Shown here: piece by piece, positions 24,985 through 33,880 of the stretch
Layout of the letters: each line of letters begins with the position of its first letter
Position numbering within the stretch: the first letter of the stretch is position 1
Source of the DNA: Halobacterium sp. DL1
GTDB lineage: Archaea; Halobacteriota; Halobacteria; Halobacteriales; Halobacteriaceae
Reading direction: 5' to 3'
DNA length: 64,000 nt
Assembly (NCBI GenBank): GCA_000230955.3
Contig: CP007060.1
Coordinates: 496,001 to 560,000 of the forward strand
Notes under the pieces: model-generated
Databases searched by the model: none
Told to the model about the DNA's origin: nothing
What the model saw: the letters and a program-made list of their open reading frames with translations, nothing else
Made by a program: the position numbers and the translations under genes

Positions 24985-26816
24985 GCCATCCCTCACTCCT
25001 ACTCCTCGTCCTCGCACTCACCGTCACTGCGACTCCAGCCAACGCCACAACCAGCCAAGTAGACACCCACAGTCCGAGTGCGACCAACACGGACACCCCT
25101 GGGTTGGATACGATCAATCAATCCCCCACCACGGGAGAACTGAACTTCGCACCAGCTCCAGTCCCGGACCCTGGGTACGGGATTGAGAATGAGACGTTCT
25201 ACGCGCTCTGGTCAGGTGACACCGACAACACTGGGAATGAGGATGTGAGTGGGCTGGGCGTTGATTTCGAGGAGAACATGCGGGAGCTCGCGTCGCGGAC
25301 GGACATTCCATTCGATGCGCCACCCCCTGCCGTTGAGGTCTGGAATACTGGTGAACACCAAGTCTTCACTGGCCGAAACCCCGAGCAATCATTGTACCCC
25401 CGGGGCGTCGAACGCGAGCACGGCCAGTACGTTCGTGATGCGTACGTCGAACTCTTCGCAATCACGCCATCAACGCGTGTAATCGAAGCCAGCGACCAAA
25501 CCCTACTCATCCCTCCCTCAGGGCGTATCCAGGCAATCATCGACTACCGAGTTCGCCTCCCTCCACGAATTGCGACGAACACGACTCGACGCAGCGCACG
25601 CCTACTCAACCACGAAATTAATTCGACACAACTCCTCGTCAACGGCGTCCCAGTCGAGAATACAACGAGAACGCATCGACCCGGCTTCTCCTATACTGGT
25701 CTCGACGACTTAACCAGACAATCAACTCAACACGTCATCGGGCTGAGCACGCGGATCTCCGCGCTCGTTGAAGTCCGTGAGTCGACATGCATCGCGTCGA
25801 ATTCGACTGGGGCCTGTATTCGCTGGGAGACGAATACGAGCACGCAACGCGAATCCATCGTCGTCAGCACCAGCGAGGAGGTCGAAGTGTCCTCGCCCAT
25901 CGTAGTCGGTGAGCGGGCACGCTTCCCTGACGACACGCAGGGTTTCAGTCTCGAAATCAGTGAGCCGTGGGCGGCGATTGAAACACCAAGTGGTGTGATT
26001 CGGAGTCGCTGGAAATTCTTCACCATGCGCCCACCCAACTGGACGTCGTTCACGCGAGCAACCACGAGAGGAAGCGAGCACATTCACCCACCCGTCCAGC
26101 CACTCAACACGTACGCCTACCCAAGCACACGACCCGCACGCTCAACGGAGGAATGGGGTGGGCTCACTCTCGAAGCGATTAGTGGCCCAGAAGTCCAGTC
26201 CCCGAGTCTACCCGCGAATACCGCGTTTGGAGTGCCAACAGAGGCCTATACGCGAGCCGACCACATCGTACTCCACTCGGAATCACCCACAGAACTCGAG
26301 GGCAGAATCCGGACGCTCACCGCGAACGAATCCCTCCCAATTCACACTGCAGGCCTCCCAGTACGCGAGATTCGGGAGACAAGTCTCGAAGTCAACGTGG
26401 TAGAGCACACGGCCACCGAGACACTCATCGACGTCACGCTCACAGAGACACGTACTGGGAACCCACTCCCCCGTAGTGCGGGTACGCTCACCGTCGAGGG
26501 TGCTCCCGTAGGGATTCCACGAACGGGAGACGCCCGAGTACGGATTCCCCGTGAGGACGGCGTGATAACCGCGCGCTTCGAACCCAAGGCCTGGTGGGAC
26601 ACCACAGACACCACAGACGGCAAAGAGACCACAGGCCGCGAGGAAAGTCCGGGCTTTGGGGCGAGTCGGGACCGCGTCTACGCTGAGGCAACCAGCCTCG
26701 ATATCCTCGGGGTTAGTTCTGGCCTGGTACTCCCCGTGAGTCTGTTCCTCCTGGGGGTATTCCTCATTGATAGAATCACGGGATGGCGCATCTGGCCGCC
26801 CTGGAGAGGCCTCTAA
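24972..26816 (+). CDS. Secreted, C-terminally anchored surface protein of the secretion cluster
   Basis: The protein has 614 residues. An N-terminal signal (LLLLVLALTVTATPANA) leads to a large extracellular region rich in T, S, E and beta structure. A single C-terminal helix (LVLPVSLFLLGVFLID) follows, then a short basic tail WPPWRGL. The start is a TTG that overlaps the end of the pilin-like gene by 13 nt, implying coupled translation. It may form the outer part of a mating channel or an adhesin. No bacterial VirB counterpart is obvious. Confidence 0.75.
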   Translation: MHLLSHPSLLLLVLALTVTATPANATTSQVDTHSPSATNTDTPGLDTINQSPTTGELNFAPAPVPDPGYGIENETFYALWSGDTDNTGNEDVSGLGVDFEENMRELASRTDIPFDAPPPAVEVWNTGEHQVFTGRNPEQSLYPRGVEREHGQYVRDAYVELFAITPSTRVIEASDQTLLIPPSGRIQAIIDYRVRLPPRIATNTTRRSARLLNHEINSTQLLVNGVPVENTTRTHRPGFSYTGLDDLTRQSTQHVIGLSTRISALVEVRESTCIASNSTGACIRWETNTSTQRESIVVSTSEEVEVSSPIVVGERARFPDDTQGFSLEISEPWAAIETPSGVIRSRWKFFTMRPPNWTSFTRATTRGSEHIHPPVQPLNTYAYPSTRPARSTEEWGGLTLEAISGPEVQSPSLPANTAFGVPTEAYTRADHIVLHSESPTELEGRIRTLTANESLPIHTAGLPVREIRETSLEVNVVEHTATETLIDVTLTETRTGNPLPRSAGTLTVEGAPVGIPRTGDARVRIPREDGVITARFEPKAWWDTTDTTDGKETTGREESPGFGASRDRVYAEATSLDILGVSSGLVLPVSLFLLGVFLIDRITGWRIWPPWRGL

Positions 26817-26929
26817 TGCACGCCCAACCCCGTACAGTGAATGAGAACGACGTTCGCGCTCTATACCTGCCAACCCTGGTTTTCGAGCCTTGGAGTCCCC
26901 GATGTCGATTCGGTCTGGGGGTGCTCTAG

Positions 26930-28162
26930 ATGCCCTCAATTCGTGACGCGATTGTCGGCGCGCTCACGGAGCTACTGCGCGTGCTCTTCGAGCCTATCAC
27001 GGGCATCATCGAGGAATACGCCGATGACCTCCTGGACGTCGTCGTATCGACGCCACGACCGGACACCGTTCTTGGCGCACCGACGAACGAGCCCTGGCCT
27101 GACCTCCACACATACTACTGGGATGCAATCATTCCGATTTCCCTGCTGGTATGGGCGCTCTCCGTTGGACTCGTGATCATGTTGGAAGCGACGGGCCACC
27201 TGTTCAGTGGGTACCATCAGACTCGATTGAAGAAACGTGTCTTCGCCGGCCTTTTGGGGATTCTATCGTGGTGGTGGCTCGCCGCGTTCTCCCTCCGATT
27301 CATCAGCGCACTCACTGGGATTCTTCTCCCGGACCTTTCGTCGGTCTCACTCTTCGAGACGCTCTCGTTCTCGGGGATGGGCGTGCTCGGACTCGCCATC
27401 TCCCTTACTGTGGATTTCGTGTTGTTCGCGCTGATCGCGGTGATCTACTTCGTGCGCCGAGTCACCCTCTACCTCTTCGTGTTGATGATGCCACTCCTCA
27501 TCGCCCTCTGGGTACCAGGCGTCGGCCCCTTCGCACTCGTCTCCAGATTCATGACCCGGCTCGCAGGATTCTACATCCCGTTCTTATTCATGACACTCCC
27601 AATCGCCCTCCTGTTCCGACTCGGCGGTATCCTCGGAGGAAGTTTCTCACTCACGATGGGCGGCATCGGAGCATGGCTCACCGCACTCGTCATCCCACTC
27701 GTCGCGGTGCTCTCACCATTCGTGTTGTTTTGGCAGGCGAGCGCACTCTTCTTCATTGGTGGCCGCATGGCCCAGAACACTTCACGACAGACCGCCGGCC
27801 GACGCATCGATAGTGCGCGAAGCCTCGGCGCAACCACTAGCCGGGGCGTACGGAATGCTCGAGCGGGCGCTCGAGGTGAGCCCGCAGTCAGTGGGAGTGG
27901 ACAGTACGTACTGGACTCGAGTCAGTCACGCGCACACTCACTCGGCTCCACGATTAGCACATCCAGTTCTAGCTTCCAAGACCGGCTTCGAGGCAGTGCT
28001 TCGGAATCTCGTAGTGGAAAATCCAGTAATTCGAGTGGGGAGGATCAGGCTGAGATTTCGTTTACAGCGATGGACGCGCGCCGAGACCAAACTCAAACCA
28101 AGGGGAGTGGAGGACGAAGTGAATCGGATTCCGGGCACGATGCGGGCGGGCGGAACACCTAG
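26930..28162 (+). CDS. VirB6-like polytopic membrane protein
   Basis: The protein has 410 residues. An N-terminal amphipathic part is followed by about seven hydrophobic helices between residues 62 and 285, including a paired block FVLFALIAVIYFVRRVTLYLFVLMMPLLIALWV. A soluble Ser/Arg/Gly-rich tail of about 120 residues ends the chain. This topology, between the pilin-like and ATPase genes, is that of VirB6/TrbL channel proteins. The match is by topology and position, not by a signature motif. Confidence 0.72.
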   Translation: MPSIRDAIVGALTELLRVLFEPITGIIEEYADDLLDVVVSTPRPDTVLGAPTNEPWPDLHTYYWDAIIPISLLVWALSVGLVIMLEATGHLFSGYHQTRLKKRVFAGLLGILSWWWLAAFSLRFISALTGILLPDLSSVSLFETLSFSGMGVLGLAISLTVDFVLFALIAVIYFVRRVTLYLFVLMMPLLIALWVPGVGPFALVSRFMTRLAGFYIPFLFMTLPIALLFRLGGILGGSFSLTMGGIGAWLTALVIPLVAVLSPFVLFWQASALFFIGGRMAQNTSRQTAGRRIDSARSLGATTSRGVRNARAGARGEPAVSGSGQYVLDSSQSRAHSLGSTISTSSSSFQDRLRGSASESRSGKSSNSSGEDQAEISFTAMDARRDQTQTKGSGGRSESDSGHDAGGRNT

Positions 28163-28174
28163 GGGAATGAGATT

Positions 28175-29209
28175 ATGACACCAACCACTGACCCAGGCAA
28201 GCGCATCCCGAAGTCACTGAACACCGAAGCGAACCTCATTGGGTCCTACACGCTGACGGACGCCGCGGTCGCACTCACACCCGGCGTTATCGTCGTGCTC
28301 GGCTTCCAATGGCTAATTCCACCCGGCCTCGGATTCTCGCTAGGTGGGTATTCGTTCACACTGAGTATGCTGGTACTCCCACTCGCAGGCGTCGGAGTCC
28401 TCCTAGGGAGCACGTTCGTGTTACTTACTCCCCCCTATACGTCAAGTCTCGGATGGCTACAGGCCGCACTCGGATTCCATCGCAGTGAACGCGACCTGGA
28501 TTTCGAGCTGGCGTGCACGGAGACGCGCTTCGAACGCGCCCACCTCAGCCGGAACGCCCTAGAGCGCCAGGACGGCACCCTCGTTGGGCTCGTCGAGGTG
28601 AGTGCGCCATTGCTCGCGCTGGCAACACCAAGCGAGTGGGCGGCCCACACGAGCGCGTTCGCGGACTTCTGCAACACCACCCTCGAATACCCCATCCAGA
28701 TCTACTCCACAACGCGCGCCTTCGACGTAGATTCGTATCTCTCGACGTACGAGGATAGGCTCAGTGACCCGGACGTGCTCGCGAACCCACGCCTTGGCGC
28801 GCTCATCGAGGGGTATATCGAGTGGTATGAGACCGAGCTCGCCTCCCGTGAGATGACGATACGCGAACACTACGTCATCGTATCCGTCCACCCGGACTCA
28901 CTCACGTTCGAATCGAACTCCATCCTCCAGAAAGCGAGTGCACTCCCCCTCATTGGAGTGTTCGCCCGCGTACTCAACGGAGCACACCATAGAGACCGGA
29001 GTACGGAGATCGCATTCGACGTACTCGACGAGCGCTGCCGGAGCATTGCATCCGGACTACGAGGCATCGAGGGCACGCACACCAAGCGAGTCGACGCCGA
29101 AACCGCAGTCACCCTCCTCAGCGACTTCTGGGGAACCCACAACCACCCACGTACGGAGGATGGTGTCCTCCGAGAGAACCCACTCATTACTCCACGAGGA
29201 CGCCAATGA
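28175..29209 (+). CDS. VirB3/PrgI-like membrane protein with a VirB4-N-like soluble domain
   Basis: The 344-residue protein opens with a cytosolic segment and two close hydrophobic helices (about 27-50 and 57-85), the layout of VirB3/PrgI. A soluble region of about 240 residues follows. It begins LGFHRSERDLDFELA and includes DGTLVGLVEVSAPLLALATPSEW, resembling the N-terminal domain of VirB4-type ATPases (CagE/TraC N). Its stop overlaps the VirB4-like ATG (ATGA). A VirB3-VirB4 association is well known; here the N-domain seems to be duplicated or transferred onto the VirB3 part. Confidence 0.65.
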   Translation: MTPTTDPGKRIPKSLNTEANLIGSYTLTDAAVALTPGVIVVLGFQWLIPPGLGFSLGGYSFTLSMLVLPLAGVGVLLGSTFVLLTPPYTSSLGWLQAALGFHRSERDLDFELACTETRFERAHLSRNALERQDGTLVGLVEVSAPLLALATPSEWAAHTSAFADFCNTTLEYPIQIYSTTRAFDVDSYLSTYEDRLSDPDVLANPRLGALIEGYIEWYETELASREMTIREHYVIVSVHPDSLTFESNSILQKASALPLIGVFARVLNGAHHRDRSTEIAFDVLDERCRSIASGLRGIEGTHTKRVDAETAVTLLSDFWGTHNHPRTEDGVLRENPLITPRGRQ

Positions 29210-31287
29210 GCCTCCGAGACAAGCTCTCAAACTGGCGTGCCATCACTGCGAGCACAACCACTCCCGAAGCAACCGACACCGAGACAGACGACGACCAGGA
29301 AGCCTCCACACCAAGACACTACCCCCGTGAGGAAGACGCGACACGAATCCCGGAACGCGAAGAGGACAGTTCGAGTGCAGAATCGGACGTCGACGGCCCC
29401 GAGTATACTGTTGAACCACGATTCTCTGAGACTCCTCTGGATTTCAGTGGTCGTCGCCACCAACGAACGATTGCCCCCGGTGGCATCAAGGTCAATCCAA
29501 CAAGCGTCCAAGTGGGGGAGTCCTGGGCGCGAACACTCTGGGTAGGAGAATTCCCCGATGAACCCCAGGACGGCCTCTTCGAGGCCTTGTACGCGAGCCC
29601 GGAGTCACGCACAACAGACATCTCACTACACATCCAACCGCGTGAAACCGAGGCCACACTGAGCGCGCTCGAAAACCAACTCGAGGACCTCGAAGCCGAC
29701 CTCGAATATCTCGATGAGAAACGCCGCGCAAGCGCCAGGGGCGTCCAAGCTGACTTCGAGGACTACCGCGAACTCTACGACGTCCTTCGAAACACGCCAA
29801 CCCGCGCCTTCGACGTCTCAATGTACCTGGGCGTCCGCGAAGCCGACCCCGAACACCTCCGTGGTGTGACGGACGCTGTCTCGAGTACAGCGCGGCGTGC
29901 ACCAACGAACCTCCTACCAATCATGCCGCGCTGGCAGCAACTCCCAGCACTCCAATCAGTCAGCCCACTCGGAGTCGATGCACTCAGCGAGTCCATGGAT
30001 ACGACGACACCGATGCTCGGTGGCGCCCTCGGCGCGATGTACCCCTTCGTTTCTGGTGCGTTCTCCGAGCCCGGAATCGAATACGGAACCTACGCACTCA
30101 ATGAGAGTCCCCTGGTTGTGGATCGTTTCGAGCGCGAAACTGGGTACTGCATGCTCGTCATCGGCCAACTCGGCGCGGGGAAATCCTTCTCGACGAAACT
30201 CCAACTCGTACGCCGAGCCATGTACGACCCCGATACGATACTCGTGATGCTCGACCCACTCGAAGGATTCGCGAGCGTCAACGACGCACTGGGTGGTGAA
30301 CGCATCACCGTCGGGGGCACCCGTGGATTCAACCCACTCGAAACCAAGGCTACACCCCCGGACATCATCGAGGAAGTCCCAGACCTCGACCCCTGGGCCG
30401 AACAGGTCGCATGGGTCCTCGGATTCTTCGAGACATTCTTCCAAGAAGTCGCAATGAACCCCCTGGGGAGTCGAACCCAAACCCTGCGACGAGCCATTCA
30501 GGAAACCTACGAGGCTGCTGGCATCACCCGGGACCCCAGTACCCACGACCAAGCATCACCGACAATCCACGACCTCATCACCGTCCTCGAAGCCCTCCTC
30601 GAGAACCCACGCCGATTCGGGTACGTAACCGAAGGCGAACAAGAAAACGTCCTCGATGACGCCCAATCACTACTAACTGACCTACGACCGTCCTTCCGCG
30701 AGGGCGGCGACCTCAGCCATCTCGCACAACCCACGGAATTCGACCTCAATGCGCCCGTGCTATACTTGGATTTGCATCAAGAAGAAGGCGCGCGCAGTCG
30801 AGGTGAGACGAGCCTCCTGATGCAAGTATTATTCAACGCGGTCTATGAGCGCGCGAAACAATCGAGCAAACGCGTATTGTTCGTCATCGACGAAGCCCAT
30901 TACCTCCTCAGCGAAGACGGCGCACGCTCATTCCTCGAAACAGCCGTCAGACACAGTCGCCACTACGACCTCTCCCTACAATTCCTCACACAAACCGGCG
31001 GAGAATTCGCACTCACACCCGAAGCGAAGACGATCGGACGACTCTGTTCGATGACGCTCATTCACCGCGTCAACGAGGAAGCCAGCGAACTCGCAGAATG
31101 GTTTGATTTGAATGACCGCGAAATCGAGTGGGTCCGCTCAGCGAAAGCCGGGAACGACGAAGACGGCTACTCCGAAGCTCTACTTGGTATTGACGGGGAA
31201 GGCTGGTTCCCACTTCGAGTACGTGCAAGCGACTACGAAACGGCCGTTATCTCAAACCCAGACTCAGTACTTCACAAAGCCGCTTAG
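29206..31287 (+). CDS. VirB4-like conjugation ATPase, C-terminus altered by insertion sequence B
   Basis: The 693-residue P-loop ATPase energises the secretion/conjugation channel. Walker A GQLGAGKS is at 320-327 and Walker B VLFVIDEAHYLLSE at about 556-569. A coiled segment ESALEN-type helix lies at about 145-190, followed by the VirB4-N-like domain. The native frame reaches 31264 (ending SNPD); the last eight codons come from the insertion sequence. Core motifs are complete, so the enzyme may still work. How much of the true C-terminus is missing depends on the rearrangement discussed under findings. Confidence 0.85.
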   Translation: MSLRDKLSNWRAITASTTTPEATDTETDDDQEASTPRHYPREEDATRIPEREEDSSSAESDVDGPEYTVEPRFSETPLDFSGRRHQRTIAPGGIKVNPTSVQVGESWARTLWVGEFPDEPQDGLFEALYASPESRTTDISLHIQPRETEATLSALENQLEDLEADLEYLDEKRRASARGVQADFEDYRELYDVLRNTPTRAFDVSMYLGVREADPEHLRGVTDAVSSTARRAPTNLLPIMPRWQQLPALQSVSPLGVDALSESMDTTTPMLGGALGAMYPFVSGAFSEPGIEYGTYALNESPLVVDRFERETGYCMLVIGQLGAGKSFSTKLQLVRRAMYDPDTILVMLDPLEGFASVNDALGGERITVGGTRGFNPLETKATPPDIIEEVPDLDPWAEQVAWVLGFFETFFQEVAMNPLGSRTQTLRRAIQETYEAAGITRDPSTHDQASPTIHDLITVLEALLENPRRFGYVTEGEQENVLDDAQSLLTDLRPSFREGGDLSHLAQPTEFDLNAPVLYLDLHQEEGARSRGETSLLMQVLFNAVYERAKQSSKRVLFVIDEAHYLLSEDGARSFLETAVRHSRHYDLSLQFLTQTGGEFALTPEAKTIGRLCSMTLIHRVNEEASELAEWFDLNDREIEWVRSAKAGNDEDGYSEALLGIDGEGWFPLRVRASDYETAVISNPDSVLHKAA

Positions 31288-32663
31288 TTAGAACGTCTGC
31301 TTGCTGAAGGTGTGTCTAAAACCAAACAAGCAGACGGTGAGATCCACGAGGACCAGCTTCTTAACTTTCTCGTCAACCGCCTTGACGAGGAAGTTTCGCT
31401 CTCGTTAGCCAATAACGCTGAAATCACTGCTGAAGACATCTATGAGGTCCTCGTCGGCGCTTGCGCCGACGGGACCTCTGTCTCTACGCTCTGTGCGTCG
31501 AGCCAGAACTCACCCGCTGGGAACACGGTCCTCTACCATCTTCGGACGAAGTTCGAGCCGGAACGGCTCGAACGAGTCGCTAACACGCTCCTGCGAAAGG
31601 ATCTCGATGAATTGCTCCCCGAACAGGTGGAGGTCTGCGCAGACCTCCACCTGCGGCCCTACTACGGTGACGAAGACGACACAGACGGCCTCTATCACTC
31701 GGTAGCGAAGCGTGGAACCACTGCGTTCCACGCCTATGCCACACTCTACGCGCGTGTGAAGAACAAACGCTACACGCTGGCGGTACGCCGTCTCAAAGAC
31801 GGCGATACCGCAAGTAGTGTCCTCGCTGAGTTCTTCGGTGTCCTCGACGGCCTTGACGCCGGGGTCAAGGCCGTCTACCTTGATCGCGGATTCTACGACA
31901 GTAAGTGTCTCACGCTGCTTCAGGCGCACAATTACGCGTACGTGATCCCGATCATCCGGTGGGGTGAGGCGATTCAGCAAGAGCTCTCGGAAGGATGGAG
32001 TCGCGTCATTCAGCATGATCTGACGGGGAAACTCGACGGTCACAGCTGGACCGTCGATTTTCCCGTCTACATCGACTGTACGTACCTAAATGGGAAGTAT
32101 GACGAGAACGGTGTGGCGCGTCACGGCTACGCCGCTGACGCGCCGTTCATCGACTCACCACGGGACGCTCGATACCACTACTCGAAACGCTTCGGTATCG
32201 AGTCAAGCTATCGCTTGTTTGAGCAAGCGATAGCGACAACGACAACACGAGATCCAACGGTACGGCTGCTGTACGTGGTGGTGAGTCTCCTCTTACAGAA
32301 CGTCTGGCGGTACCTTCACTACGAGTATGTGGCGACGCCCCGCCGAGGCGGGCGTCGCCTCTGGTGGTGGCCGTACAAGGAGTTCGTCAATATGATTCGA
32401 CGAGCTGCGTGGACGGCCCTCGCGGTGCGTCGGGCCGTCCCCGCGAATCGGCCACCTGACGACCGATTCCACCGCTAACCACCGACCGAGCAAGCCAGCG
32501 GAGTGAGTGGCGACGCTGTCGCGTCGGCGGCTGACCGCCGCCGACAGCGACAGCTCTCCGTCGATCCGTCCGTAATTCTCTCGTCGAGACCGTCAGTACA
32601 ACCGCTTCGACACAGAACTCAGGCCGCAGAAACAGCTAGCCGAGGATGCTTTGTGAGGTACTG
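31265..32663 (+). mobile_element. ISH3-type insertion sequence, copy B (1399 bp)
   Basis: It has the same length and terminal repeats as copy A but lies in the opposite orientation. The left flank is AGACT and the right flank ATTCT, so there is no matching duplication. It ends the VirB4-like gene on its left and a nuclease-like gene on its right, and therefore joins two loci that were not originally adjacent. Confidence 0.92.
31312..32478 (+). CDS. ISH3 family transposase (copy B)
   Basis: This protein is identical to the transposase of copies A and C (388 residues, DRGFYDSK catalytic segment). The start codon is a GTG (GTGTCTAAAACC). Confidence 0.93.
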   Translation: MSKTKQADGEIHEDQLLNFLVNRLDEEVSLSLANNAEITAEDIYEVLVGACADGTSVSTLCASSQNSPAGNTVLYHLRTKFEPERLERVANTLLRKDLDELLPEQVEVCADLHLRPYYGDEDDTDGLYHSVAKRGTTAFHAYATLYARVKNKRYTLAVRRLKDGDTASSVLAEFFGVLDGLDAGVKAVYLDRGFYDSKCLTLLQAHNYAYVIPIIRWGEAIQQELSEGWSRVIQHDLTGKLDGHSWTVDFPVYIDCTYLNGKYDENGVARHGYAADAPFIDSPRDARYHYSKRFGIESSYRLFEQAIATTTTRDPTVRLLYVVVSLLLQNVWRYLHYEYVATPRRGGRRLWWWPYKEFVNMIRRAAWTALAVRRAVPANRPPDDRFHR

Positions 32664-33154
32664 ATTCTAGCTATATTCCCTACGGAGCTACGAGTGCCCA
32701 GGCGGTATCGTAATTGTCCCTCAACGTCAGAGAGGATGTCCTGAGTAGCGCTCGTCGGCGGGTCTTTGATGGTGACCTCCTTCTGCTCCGAGACTCGGAT
32801 TTCACCGATACCCTGTAACTGTGTTTGTTCATCTATCTTGCTCAGGGTGTTCGATTCAGCAGCAATGTACGTCCTATGAGCACCTTGCTGGTAGACGAGT
32901 GCTTGCCCGAGCGCCTTCAGTATCCCACTGTCTCCTTTAACTTCTACGGCGATCACCTTCCCCGTGGGGGTCCGACAGATTATGTCGGGACGTCGGTTTT
33001 GGATGGTGATATTATGGGTCGTGAATCTCTCTAGAATCGACTCATACCCTGCGCCTTCTTCGTGGCTCCCTGGGACATGGACTAGTATCTCGTATCCCCG
33101 AGCGGAGAGGTAGTCCAAGGTTGTCTCGAATACGTCCGGTTCGTCGAGCGACAC
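32636..33154 (-). pseudogene. PD-(D/E)XK nuclease-like gene truncated by insertion sequence B
   Basis: About 162 native codons remain; the last nine codons are insertion-sequence DNA. The protein is a compact restriction-endonuclease-like fold with RRPDIICRTPTGKVIAVEVKG, giving D...E-x-K, then a helix with QALVYQQGAHRTYIAA. The native frame stops at 32664 (ending NIARI), so a C-terminal part is missing. A TATA-like TTTAAA lies about 29 nt before the ATG at 33154. The catalytic core looks intact, so residual activity cannot be excluded. Confidence 0.7.
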
Positions 33155-33362
33155 ATTCGACTCGTTAAATCGCCCTCGGTTTAAATCGACTGAAGATAGG
33201 GGCTACCACAATTCCTCTGTCTCCGCGTCTAACTGCGTCCCTGCGTAACGCAGGTCGTCGTTCGCGCTCGAGGGACTGGCGTACCCTCATCGTCTGTCTA
33301 CTGTACTGTGACGTCGTACCGCGAGCGACAATTAACGAGCGTCACGCGACCGGGTCCCCAGT

Positions 33363-33860
33363 CTACCCTTCGAGGGCCTCGGAATCGACCGACTCCCGAA
33401 ACTCCTTCAAGATGTTCCGGATGGCCACCATGCTCACGTCTGCCCCCTGAGCCACGGTCGACTGCGTGAGCGATTCAGAGGCGAGATAGAGCGCCGTGCC
33501 AGCGACCCCATCATCCCCACGGGAACTCCCGAGGATTGCAGCGTCGTACATGTCGACGAGCTCGTGGGCTTCCGTGACGACCTCAGGGTCGACCTTGAGT
33601 GCGTTGGCGATATCATCGAGGCGGTCATGGACAGCGTCGTTTGGCTGCCGGAGTTCCTCGGCATCGAACTCATCCAGTGTCTCGTTCAGCGTTTCGAAGG
33701 CCGATTTAGCCTTCTCGACCGAGTCCGCACCGGTGATAGTCGTATTTCCGGTGCGACGACGATAGCGGCGGACGCTCGAGAAGAGATTCTCAGTGCTGAG
33801 AGAGCCGAGAAGGACTGGACATGTGGTCCCTACCAAGTGCAACCCAGGTACTTTTATCAT
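33363..33860 (-). CDS. TFB-like protein with a cyclin-type repeat
   Basis: The protein has up to 165 residues. The C-terminal half (GVAGTALYLASESLTQSTVAQGADVSMVAIRNILKEF) carries the pattern of a TFIIB/TFB cyclin-like repeat: A-x-x-LYLA, then V-S-x-x-IRN. A zinc ribbon and a first full repeat are not visible, so this is not a complete TFB. It lies divergent to the AddB-like gene. The start is uncertain: the ATG at 33860 coincides with a TATA-like sequence, and a later GTG/TTG could be used. Confidence 0.65.
   Translation of the reverse strand: MIKVPGLHLVGTTCPVLLGSLSTENLFSSVRRYRRRTGNTTITGADSVEKAKSAFETLNETLDEFDAEELRQPNDAVHDRLDDIANALKVDPEVVTEAHELVDMYDAAILGSSRGDDGVAGTALYLASESLTQSTVAQGADVSMVAIRNILKEFRESVDSEALEG
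33851..33858 (+). promoter_or_regulatory. TATA box of the AddB-like gene
   Basis: CTTTTATC lies 23-30 nt before a GTG at 33881, which supports that GTG as a leaderless start. The same bases overlap the putative start of the divergent TFB-like gene. Confidence 0.55.
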
Positions 33861-33880
33861 TGACAACCATTGGCCGCAGC

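Noticed and set aside
15404-32663. Composite transposon bounded by copies A and B
   Set aside because: The outer flanks ATACT and ATTCT differ, so there is no target duplication for a unit of that size. The insertion sequences more likely arrived separately.
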